Shown here: one piece after another, positions 7,636 through 13,891 of the stretch
Position numbering within the stretch: position 1 is the stretch's first letter
How the letters are laid out: each line of letters opens with the position of its first letter
Assembly: GCA_021826485.1 (NCBI GenBank)
Contig: JAKAZX010000034.1
Coordinates: 1 to 16,959, forward strand
DNA length: 16,959 nucleotides
Direction: 5' to 3'
Source: Pseudomonadota bacterium
GTDB lineage: Bacteria > Pseudomonadota > Alphaproteobacteria > Acetobacterales > Acetobacteraceae
Notes under the pieces: generated by a model
Told to the model about the DNA's origin: nothing
Databases searched by the model: none
What the model saw: only the letters and a program-made list of their open reading frames with translations
Program-made: the position numbers and the translations under genes

Positions 7636-7659
7636 GCGGGCGCCGCGAACGGCGCCCGC
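7636..7659 (-). terminator. Strong hairpin between the histone-like gene and the DUF2272 gene
   Basis: GCGGGCGCCG (7636-7645) and CGGCGCCCGC (7650-7659) form a perfect 10-bp all-GC stem. The loop on the minus strand is TTCG. It lies 11 bases past the histone-like stop codon. No T-run follows on the minus strand, so it may be an attenuator or a 3'-end stabiliser rather than a full intrinsic terminator. Confidence 0.5.
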
Positions 7660-7670
7660 CCCGGCCGTAC

Positions 7671-8234
7671 TCAGCCCTGATGTTCGGCCGAGGACTCGCC
7701 GCCGACCTCGGGCATCGAGGTCATCGGCTCCATCGGCGCAGCCGCAGTCTTGCGCGGGCGGCGCGCGGCCTTCGGTGCTGCCGCCGCCTTGCGCGTGGTG
7801 GTCTTGCGCGCGGTGCCGGCGGCCTTGGCGACGGCCTTGCGCGGCGCGGCCTTCTTCGCCGCGGTCTTGCGCGGTGCGGCCTTGGTCGCGCGCGTCGTCG
7901 CCTTGGCCGCGGTCTTGCGCGCGGCGGGCTTGCGCGCCGTCGCCTTGGCCGCGGTTTTGCGCGCGGCCGGCTTGCGCGTGGCGGTCTTGCGCGTCGACTT
8001 CGCCGCAGCCGCGGCCGCGCGCTTCGGCGCCGCCTTGCGCGCCGGCTTCGCTGCGGCGCGCGTGGTCTTCTTCGCCGCCGTCCGCGTCGCCGTCTTGCGC
8101 GCGGCAGGCTTGCGCGTCGTCTTGGCGGCCGTCTTGCGCGTGCCACGGCCAGCGCCGCCGGTGCGCCGTGCGCCGGCGCGGATCGCCATGGGCTGCGCGC
8201 GCCCGCCTTCGGTGGTTGACTCGTCGTTGCTCAC
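7671..8234 (-). CDS. Histone H1-like Ala/Lys/Arg-rich DNA-binding protein
   Basis: The 187-residue protein is dominated by short repeats of RKTAAK, ARKPAARKTA and TRKAA type from about residue 30 to 165. It has a short acidic N-terminal part (SNDESTTEGG) and a non-repetitive acidic tail ending MPEVGGESSAEHQG. This composition is that of bacterial histone-H1-like / AlgP-type C-terminal domains, which bind DNA without sequence specificity and affect nucleoid structure or transcription (family knowledge). I chose the GTG at 8234 because GGGAGA lies 8 bases upstream; the ATG at 8243 directly abuts that site and would be poorly placed. A long leader precedes it. The repeat-rich DNA is prone to length change between strains. 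Confidence 0.85.
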   Translation of the reverse strand: MSNDESTTEGGRAQPMAIRAGARRTGGAGRGTRKTAAKTTRKPAARKTATRTAAKKTTRAAAKPARKAAPKRAAAAAAKSTRKTATRKPAARKTAAKATARKPAARKTAAKATTRATKAAPRKTAAKKAAPRKAVAKAAGTARKTTTRKAAAAPKAARRPRKTAAAPMEPMTSMPEVGGESSAEHQG

Positions 8235-8580
8235 GTCCAGCATCTCCCTGTGTCCCGTGAATGGGCCTGATCGATCATTCGAACGGCCACTGCTGTGGCC
8301 AGTTCCGCAGCATGCGGCGCGGGTCGCACGAAAGACTGGCGCGCCGCGCTGCCAGCTTCCTTCCGGCCGACTGCCGGCACGACACCGTCGCTGCGATCGC
8401 TGCGCCGGACCCGCGTGCTGACAAGCAATCTGCCCATCGGCCGGAAAGTCTCTCCCGCTCCTGCGGCGGCGAATGCGGTCTTGACGAATCGCGAATCGCG
8501 TACGCGCAGGCAGTTCGACGCTATCCGCTCAATTCCGCGCCGCTGTCAACAACAACCATGCGGTTTGCGGCGCCGCGCGC
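8235..8580. other. Non-coding stretch upstream of the histone-like gene
   Basis: About 350 bp hold no gene I can support. There is a possible minus-strand promoter at 8520-8549 and a small hairpin (GGCCAC-TGCT-GTGGCC, 8285-8300). A 68-codon minus-strand frame (8437-8231) has a TGA that overlaps the GTG start of the histone-like gene. About 69% of its third positions are G or C, clearly fewer than in neighbouring genes, and it has no ribosome site. I regard it as unlikely to be a gene. Confidence 0.5.
8520..8549 (-). promoter_or_regulatory. Possible promoter for the histone-like gene
   Basis: A perfect TTGACA -35 box (minus strand, 8549-8544) is followed after 18 bases by GATAGC (8525-8520), a weak -10 box. 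If used, it would give a leader of roughly 280 bases before the histone-like start codon. It lies just downstream of the prpC terminator, which fits a fresh transcription unit. Confidence 0.4.
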
Positions 8581-8616
8581 AAAAAAAATGACGCCGCGGC
8601 TGCATGCCGCGGCGTC
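8581..8616 (-). terminator. Intrinsic terminator of the prpD-prpC operon
   Basis: GACGCCGCGGC (8590-8600) and GCCGCGGCGTC (8606-8616) make a perfect 11-bp stem with a 5-base loop. Eight A residues at 8581-8588 read as eight U on the minus strand directly after the stem. This is a textbook rho-independent terminator, 30 bases past the prpC stop codon. Confidence 0.93.
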
Positions 8617-8646
8617 TTCGCCACATCTTTCGCCGTTGGGAGTCGT

Positions 8647-9780
8647 TCAGCGCGCGGCGATCGGCGGCACACTGCGCTGCGCGACGCCGCTGTAGACGGA
8701 CAGCGGACGGATCAGCCGGTTGTCCGCCGCCTGCTCGATGACGTGCGCCGCCCAGCCGGTGATGCGCGACGCGACGAAGATCGGCGTGAACATCGGAATC
8801 TCGAATCCCATGAGGAAGTACGCGGGACCGGTCGGGAAATCGAGGTTCGGATGGATGTTCTTCTGCCGCAGCATCTCGCCGGCAAGGATGCGGCTGATCT
8901 CCATCCATTTGCGGTCGCCGACCACCTCGGCCATGCGCTCGGCATAGCGCGTCATGGTCGGCACGCGGGAATCGCCGTGCTTGTAGACGCGGTGGCCGAA
9001 CCCCATCACCAGCGCGCGATGCTCGAAGCGCCCTTCCAGCCAGCCGGCGGCGCGATCCGGGGTGCCGATCTCCTTCAGCATGTGCATCACCGCCTCGTTG
9101 GCGCCGCCGTGCAGCGGCCCCTTCAGCGCCGCGATCGCCGCCGTCACCGCCGCATGCAGGTCGGCCTGCGTGGAGGTGACGGTGCGCGCGGTGAAGGTGG
9201 AAGCGTTGAAGCCATGCTCGGCGTACAGGATCAGGCTCACGTCGAACGCCTTCACCACTTCCGGGGCCGGCACGCGGCCGAAGCAGACATGGAAGAAGTT
9301 GGCGGCGAAGGACAGTGCGGGGTCGGGCGCGATCGGCGCCCAGCCGTGGCCGGCGCGGTAGGCGGCGGCGATCGCGGTCGGAATCTTGGCGAGCAGCCGC
9401 ATCGCCTTGCGGCGCGTCGCCGCCTCCGACAGGTCGGCGGTGTCGGGGTCCTCCATCCCCATGAAGCTGACCGCGGTGCGGATCGCATCCATCGGGTGCG
9501 CGCCGTGCGGGAAGGCCGCGATCACGCGGTGCAGCACGTCGGACAGCGGGCGCGCGGCCGCCTCCTCGGCGCGGAAGGCGGCAAGCTCTGCCGCGTTCGG
9601 CAACTCGCCGTGCCACAGCAGATAGGCAACCTCCTCGAAGCTGCACTGCTCCGCCAGGTCCTGCACGGCGTAGCCGCGATAGGTCAGGCTGTTGGTCTCC
9701 GCCATCACCTTCGAGACGGCGGTGGTGTCGGCGTAGACGCCGACCAGACCCTTGGCGACGTGGATTTCGCTTTCGGACAT
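8647..9780 (-). CDS. prpC: 2-methylcitrate synthase / citrate synthase family
   Basis: The 377-residue protein is a bacterial citrate synthase of the short, methylcitrate-synthase type. Catalytic elements are present: AEHGFNASTF (His189), GPLHGGANEAV (His224), MGFGHRVYK (His263) and NLDFPTGP (Asp314). PrpC condenses propionyl-CoA with oxaloacetate to 2-methylcitrate in the cytoplasm, the first step of the methylcitrate cycle. The choice of PrpC over ordinary GltA rests on its length, the N-terminus (GLVGVYADTTAVSKV) and its place 11 bases after prpD. Such enzymes often also accept acetyl-CoA. The ATG at 9780 has GAGGGG a few bases upstream; the same frame is open further, but only as a shadow of prpD. 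An intrinsic terminator follows. Confidence 0.9.
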   Translation of the reverse strand: MSESEIHVAKGLVGVYADTTAVSKVMAETNSLTYRGYAVQDLAEQCSFEEVAYLLWHGELPNAAELAAFRAEEAAARPLSDVLHRVIAAFPHGAHPMDAIRTAVSFMGMEDPDTADLSEAATRRKAMRLLAKIPTAIAAAYRAGHGWAPIAPDPALSFAANFFHVCFGRVPAPEVVKAFDVSLILYAEHGFNASTFTARTVTSTQADLHAAVTAAIAALKGPLHGGANEAVMHMLKEIGTPDRAAGWLEGRFEHRALVMGFGHRVYKHGDSRVPTMTRYAERMAEVVGDRKWMEISRILAGEMLRQKNIHPNLDFPTGPAYFLMGFEIPMFTPIFVASRITGWAAHVIEQAADNRLIRPLSVYSGVAQRSVPPIAAR

Positions 9781-9791
9781 GGGTGATCCCC

Positions 9792-11291
9792 TCAGAAGAT
9801 GCCGGGTTTGCCGTGCAGCAGAGTGCCCGCCGGCAGGGCGACGTTGAGCAGCGCCAGCTCGCCGGCCTTCAGGCGCGGCAGCTCCTGCGCGACTTCCAGA
9901 AACCGGTTGGCTTCCCGGGCGGAAATGATTCCCTCGGTCAGCGTGCGGAACTTGCCGATATAGTCCGCGCGGCCGAACGGGCGGGCACCCAGCGGGTGCG
10001 CGTTGGCGACCGCGAGCTGGTCCTCGATCACCGAGCCGTCCTGCATCCGCACCTCGACGCGCGCGCCGAACGCCAGCTCGTTGGGATCGCGCGAATGGTA
10101 GCGGCGCGTCCATTCCGGGTCCTCGCGCGTCTCGATCCGGTGCCAAAGGGCGACGGTGTCGGGGCGCGACGCGCGGCGGGGGGCATAGCTGTCCACGTGA
10201 TGCCAGGTGCCATCCTGCAGCGCGACCGCGAAGATGTACATAATAGAGTGGTCGAGCGTCTCGCGGCTGGCCCTGGGGTCCATCTTCTGCGGGTCGTTGG
10301 CGCCGGTGCCGATCACGTAATGCGTGTGGTGGCTGGTGTGCAGGATGATCCGCTCGATGCGGTCGAGGTCGGCGATCCGCTCGCGCATCCGGAAGGCGAG
10401 GTCGATCAGCGCCTGGCTCTGGTACTCGGCGCTGTGCTCCTTGGTGTAGCTGTCGAGGATGGCGCGCTTCGCCTCCCCCGCTTCCGGCAGCGGCACGCGA
10501 TAATGCGCGTCCTTGCCGTCGAGCATCCAGGCGATCACGCTGTCCTCCCCCTCGTAGATCGGGCTCGGTGCACCCTCGCCGCGCATCGCGCGATCGACCG
10601 CCTCCACCGCCAGCTTGCCGGCATGCGCGGGGGCGAAGGCCTTCCACGAGCTGATCTCCCCCTTGCGGGACTGGCGCGTGGTGAAGCTGACATGCACCGC
10701 CTGCTGGACGGCCTGGTAGATCGTCTCCTGCGGCAGGCGCAGCAGCGTGCCGATGCCGGCCGCCTGCGCCGGGCACAGATGCGCGATGTGGTCGATCTTG
10801 TGTTCGTGCAGGCAGATCGCGCGCACCAGGTCGATCTGGATCTCATAGCCGGTGGCGATGCCGCGGATCAGGTCGCGCCCCGACCGCTCGGTCGCCTGCG
10901 CGACGGCGAGGACCGGCGGGATGTTGTCGCCGGGATGCGAGTAGTCGGCGGCCAGGAAGGTGTCGTGCATGTCCAGCTCGCGCACCGCCGTGCCGTTCGC
11001 CCAGGCCGCCCATTCCGGGCTGACCCGCCGCGCCGCCGGCGCGCCGAACACGGTCGCGCCGTCGCGCCGCGCATGGGCCAGCGCCGCGTCCCGCGCCGAC
11101 ACGGCGGGGCGGCGGTTGATCGCGGCGATGGCGACCGCGGCATTGTCGATCACGCGATTGACGATCATCTCCGCCACCTCGCGCGTCACCGCCACGCGGT
11201 CCGCCGCAACGCCGGCGATCTGCCATGCCAGTTGCGCCTCGCGCGGCAGCGCCGCCTTGGACGGATGGACGCGCACATCGAGCAGCTTCAT
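9792..11291 (-). CDS. prpD: 2-methylcitrate dehydratase
   Basis: The 499-residue protein belongs to the MmgE/PrpD family and dehydrates 2-methylcitrate to 2-methyl-cis-aconitate, the second step of the methylcitrate cycle. Typical segments include the N-terminal helical region with VIDNAAVAIAAIN, NGTAVRELDMHDTF near 98-111, the SHPGDNIPPVLA loop, ATGYEIQIDLVRAI, the HKIDHIAH stretch and, in the second half, DPRASRETLDHSIMYIFAVAL. The length fits E. coli-type PrpD (about 480). The ATG at 11291 is preceded by GGGGAG with a 6-base spacer, although the frame runs open upstream to 11885. It is the first gene of the prpD-prpC pair. prpB, prpR and acs/prpE are not present in the window, so the cycle must be completed elsewhere. 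Confidence 0.93.
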   Translation of the reverse strand: MKLLDVRVHPSKAALPREAQLAWQIAGVAADRVAVTREVAEMIVNRVIDNAAVAIAAINRRPAVSARDAALAHARRDGATVFGAPAARRVSPEWAAWANGTAVRELDMHDTFLAADYSHPGDNIPPVLAVAQATERSGRDLIRGIATGYEIQIDLVRAICLHEHKIDHIAHLCPAQAAGIGTLLRLPQETIYQAVQQAVHVSFTTRQSRKGEISSWKAFAPAHAGKLAVEAVDRAMRGEGAPSPIYEGEDSVIAWMLDGKDAHYRVPLPEAGEAKRAILDSYTKEHSAEYQSQALIDLAFRMRERIADLDRIERIILHTSHHTHYVIGTGANDPQKMDPRASRETLDHSIMYIFAVALQDGTWHHVDSYAPRRASRPDTVALWHRIETREDPEWTRRYHSRDPNELAFGARVEVRMQDGSVIEDQLAVANAHPLGARPFGRADYIGKFRTLTEGIISAREANRFLEVAQELPRLKAGELALLNVALPAGTLLHGKPGIF

Positions 11292-11417
11292 GCCCAACTC
11301 CCCGGAGTTTCCCCGCGGTTCGTAGGATCGCGCCGCCGCAACGGCAAGCCGGCGCAAACGATCGGGCAAGGTTTGGCGCGCAGACTGCGCGGTGCCCATG
11401 ACAGGAAAGGACCCGCC

Positions 11418-11594
11418 ATGACCATCGGCAGCATCGGCAGCGCGATGACGCAAGCGCTGCATCAGCCGACACCGCAGGCACCCGGCGCAACGACCCACGC
11501 TGCGCCGGACAGCGACGGCGACCACGACGGCAGCACCGCCAGGACGGCGGCGGCCACGCCCGGCCAGGGACAAGCCCTGGACGTGCATGCCTGA
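11418..11594 (+). CDS. Small protein with an acidic Asp-rich motif, function unknown
   Basis: The 58-residue frame starts at an ATG with GAAAGGA 6 bases upstream, a better site than most in this window. It begins MTIGSIGSAMTQALHQ, continues through a Pro/Ala/Thr-rich linker, and contains DSDGDHDGS around residues 32-40 and a terminal GQGQALDVHA. The DxDxDG spacing resembles a calcium-binding loop, but there are no flanking helices. I have the impression of similar small proteins with a DGDHDG motif and a short hydrophobic terminal tail in other Proteobacteria, but I cannot confirm this. It is divergent from prpD across 126 bp. There is no signal peptide or membrane segment. Chance reading is not excluded. 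Confidence 0.55.
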   Translation: MTIGSIGSAMTQALHQPTPQAPGATTHAAPDSDGDHDGSTARTAAATPGQGQALDVHA

Positions 11595-11616
11595 TGCGGC
11601 GTTAACCCCGTGGTCA

Positions 11617-11720
11617 CCGGTCCGCGCGAGAGTGTGCGGGACCGGCGCCAAACGCCCGCCGGGCAGCGGAAAAACTCCGCGTCCGCGGCGGGCTTGATCG
11701 CAGGGCGCGGCAGGATCAAG
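11617..11720. repeat. Two inverted repeats in the gap before the DUF983 gene
   Basis: CCGGTCC (11617-11623) pairs with GGACCGG (11639-11645), and CTTGATC (11693-11699) pairs with GATCAAG (11714-11720) across 14 bases. Neither is followed by a T-run. The first may mark the end of the small upstream gene; the second, at dyad spacing, could be an operator or leader hairpin for the genes from 11804. The rest of 11595-11803 shows nothing else. Confidence 0.35.
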
Positions 11721-11803
11721 TAGTCGGGCAGGAATGTCGGGGCGACGCCCCGCAGCGAAAGGCCCGCCCCCTGTCCTCCGCCCCGCCTTCTCCGCAGGCC
11801 ACC

Positions 11804-12211
11804 GTGCAGTGGCAACCGGATCGCAGCGCCGCCAAAGTCCCCTGGCCGGTGCCGCCCATGCCCGTCGCCCTGGCCCGCGGGGCACGCTGCGTCTGTCCCG
11901 CCTGCGGGCAGACCCCGCTGTTCCGCAGCTACCTGAAGGTGATGCCGGAATGCGCGAAGTGCGGCGCCCCGCTCGGCCTCGCCCGTGCCGACGATGCGCC
12001 GCCCTATTTCACCATCCTGCTGGTCGGGCACATCGTCGTCCCGCTTATGTTCCTGGTGGAGCGGAACTGGCAGCCCCCGCTGTGGCTGGAGGCGGCGATC
12101 TGGCTGCCGCTGATCGCGGCCCTGTCCATGCTGCTGCTGCAGCCGATCAAGGGTGCGACCGTCGGGCTGATGCTCACGCTCGGCATGCTGAAATCCGGCC
12201 CGGACGAATGA
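11804..12211 (+). CDS. DUF983 zinc-ribbon membrane protein
   Basis: The 135-residue protein has an N-terminal four-cysteine ribbon (CPAC with Cys31 and Cys34, then CAKC with Cys50 and Cys53), the segment LGLARADDAPPYFTIL, and two hydrophobic membrane spans near 69-85 and 92-113. This is the layout of the alphaproteobacterial DUF983 family, whose role is unknown. The GTG at 11804 keeps the leader WQPDRSAAKVPWPVPP, which resembles longer family members, but its ribosome site is weak; an ATG at 11858 is an alternative that would still keep all four cysteines. Its stop overlaps the start of the UPF0262 gene (ATGA), so the two are translationally coupled. Confidence 0.87.
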   Translation: MQWQPDRSAAKVPWPVPPMPVALARGARCVCPACGQTPLFRSYLKVMPECAKCGAPLGLARADDAPPYFTILLVGHIVVPLMFLVERNWQPPLWLEAAIWLPLIAALSMLLLQPIKGATVGLMLTLGMLKSGPDE

Positions 12212-12705
12212 CCGCCGCGCCCCCGGCCGCAGCCCGCGAGGCCGATCTGGTCCGCGTGACGCTGGAGGGCGAGTCGCTGACCCGCCTGTCGCCGGTGCTG
12301 GAGGCGGACCGGGCGCAGGCCGTGGCGGACCTGCTGGCGGAAAACCGCTTCGTCCCCCAGGGCGCGCCGCGCAAGCCCCTGGCGTTGCGGCTGTCGATCC
12401 AGGAAGGGCGGCTGGTGTTCGATATCCGCCATGACGACGACACGCCGCTGACCGCGATCGTGCTGGCCCTCGGCCCGTTCCGGCGGCTGATCAAGGACTA
12501 CCAGATGCTGGTGGACAGCCACATCCTGGCAGTCCAGGAGGGGCGTGAGGACCGCATCCAGGCGATCGACATGGGCCGCCGCGGCCTGCACAACGAGGGG
12601 GCGGAACTGATGATGACCCGGCTCCAGGGCAAGGTGGCGATCGACTTCGCGACCGCCCGGCGGCTGTTCACGCTGATCTGCGTGCTGCACCAGCGCATCG
12701 GCTGA
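12208..12705 (+). CDS. UPF0262 family protein
   Basis: The 165-residue protein matches the alphaproteobacterial UPF0262 family, recognised by VTLEGESL, LALRLSIQEGRLVFDI, LGPFRRLIKDYQMLVDS, AIDMGRRGLHNEGAEL and the terminal ATARRLFTLICVLHQRI-type segment. It is soluble, without a signal or membrane segment, and of unknown function. The N-terminal 12 residues are Ala/Pro-rich and variable. The start ATG overlaps the DUF983 stop by 4 bases, and the stop is 7 bases before mtnA, so the three genes look like one operon. Confidence 0.92.
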   Translation: MTAAPPAAAREADLVRVTLEGESLTRLSPVLEADRAQAVADLLAENRFVPQGAPRKPLALRLSIQEGRLVFDIRHDDDTPLTAIVLALGPFRRLIKDYQMLVDSHILAVQEGREDRIQAIDMGRRGLHNEGAELMMTRLQGKVAIDFATARRLFTLICVLHQRIG

Positions 12706-12712
12706 ACGGACC

Positions 12713-13807
12713 ATGCGGATCGACGGCACCCCGTATCGCAGCGTCTGGCGTGACGCCGAGGACGGCTGGTCCGTGCACATTCTCGACCAGACCCGCCTGC
12801 CCTGGTCGCTGGAAGTGCTGCGGCTGACTACGCCGGAGGCCGCTGCCCACGCGATCCGCGGCATGCAGGTGCGCGGCGCGCCGCTGATCGGCGCCGTCGC
12901 GGCCTACGGCCTGTGTCTGGCGCTGCGCGCGGATTCCACGTCCGCGGCGATGGAACGCGCCGCGGCCATGCTGGGCGAAACCCGGCCGACCGCCGTCAAT
13001 CTCCGCTGGGCGCTGGAACGGATGCTGACCCGGCTGCGCAACACCGCCCCCGCCGAGCGCGCGGCCGCCGCCTATGACGAGGCCGGGCGGATCGCCGATG
13101 AGGATGCTGCACAGTGCGAGGCAATCGGCCGCCACGGCCTGCCGCTGCTGCGCGAGGCCGCGGCGCGGCGCGGCGGCCAGCGGGTGAACGTGCTGACCCA
13201 TTGCAACGCCGGCTGGCTCGCCACCGTCGACTGGGGCACCGCGCTCGCGCCGATCTACATGGCGCATGAGCAGGGGATCGACCTGCATGTCTGGGTGGAC
13301 GAGACGCGCCCGCGCAACCAGGGTGCCGCGCTGACCGCCTGGGAGTTGGGCAAGCACGGGGTCGCGCACACCGTGGTCGCCGACAATGCCGGCGGCCACC
13401 TGATGCAGCACGGGAAAGTCGATCTGGCGATCGTCGGCACCGACCGGGTGACCCGCGCGGGCGACGTGGCCAACAAGATCGGCACCTATCTCAAGGCGCT
13501 CGCGGCGCGTGACAACGGCGTGCCGTTCTGGGTCGCCCTGCCGTCCTCCACCATCGACTGGCGGATCGCCGATGGCGTGGCCGACATCCCGATCGAGGAG
13601 CGCGACACCGCGGAAGTCACGCAGCTCACCGGGCGCACCGCCACCGGCGCGCTCGCCACCATCCAGGTGACGGCGCCCGGCAGCCCGGCCGCCAACCCCG
13701 CCTTCGACGTGACGCCGGCGCGGCTGGTCAGCGGCTTCATCACCGAACGCGGGCGCTGCCCGGCGAGCGAGGCCGGCCTGCTGTCGCTGTTCCCCGAGCG
13801 ACGATGA
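12713..13807 (+). CDS. mtnA: S-methyl-5-thioribose-1-phosphate isomerase
   Basis: MtnA converts methylthioribose-1-phosphate to methylthioribulose-1-phosphate in the methionine salvage pathway that recycles methylthioadenosine. The 364-residue protein shows MQVRGAPLIGAVAAYG (51-66), the catalytic cysteine in LTHCNAGWLAT (Cys164), VDETRPRNQGAALTAWEL (195-212), the catalytic aspartate in IVGTDRVTRAGDVANKIGT (Asp244), and PFWVALPSSTID. These distinguish it from the related eIF2B regulatory subunits. The ATG at 12713 lies 7 bases after the UPF0262 stop with only a weak GGA upstream, consistent with coupled translation. No mtnP, mtnK or downstream salvage enzyme is present in the window, so MtnA here must receive its substrate from enzymes encoded elsewhere. 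Confidence 0.96.
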   Translation: MRIDGTPYRSVWRDAEDGWSVHILDQTRLPWSLEVLRLTTPEAAAHAIRGMQVRGAPLIGAVAAYGLCLALRADSTSAAMERAAAMLGETRPTAVNLRWALERMLTRLRNTAPAERAAAAYDEAGRIADEDAAQCEAIGRHGLPLLREAAARRGGQRVNVLTHCNAGWLATVDWGTALAPIYMAHEQGIDLHVWVDETRPRNQGAALTAWELGKHGVAHTVVADNAGGHLMQHGKVDLAIVGTDRVTRAGDVANKIGTYLKALAARDNGVPFWVALPSSTIDWRIADGVADIPIEERDTAEVTQLTGRTATGALATIQVTAPGSPAANPAFDVTPARLVSGFITERGRCPASEAGLLSLFPERR

Positions 13808-13827
13808 CCGCGCCGGCCGCGCCGCGG

Positions 13828-13857
13828 TTTGCACACCTGCCTGCCGGCACCTAGAAC
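13828..13857 (+). promoter_or_regulatory. Possible promoter for ettA
   Basis: TTTGCA (13828-13833) and TAGAAC (13852-13857) are 18 bases apart, each matching 4 of 6 consensus positions, in the 84-bp gap between mtnA and ettA. The score is weak and read-through from mtnA is also possible. Confidence 0.28.
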
Positions 13858-13891
13858 ACCGCCCGAACGCAAGCACCGGAACCCGCCCGCC

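Noticed and set aside
7671..8234. Possible CRISPR array or satellite because of dense short DNA repeats
   Set aside because: The repeats are irregular, in frame, and encode a histone-like protein. There are no spacers of constant length.
8231..8437. A 68-codon minus-strand frame in the leader of the histone-like gene
   Set aside because: It has no ribosome site, weaker third-position GC than true genes here and no recognisable motif. It is kept only as a point to check.
9783..11594. A 603-codon plus-strand frame opposite prpD that ends in the small acidic protein
   Set aside because: Only the last 58 codons, after the ATG at 11418 with its own ribosome site, look plausible. The rest mirrors prpD.
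11734..12705. A longer plus-strand start at 11734 for the UPF0262 frame
   Set aside because: The extra part overlaps the whole DUF983 gene in another frame. The ATG at 12208 with its ATGA overlap gives the normal family length.
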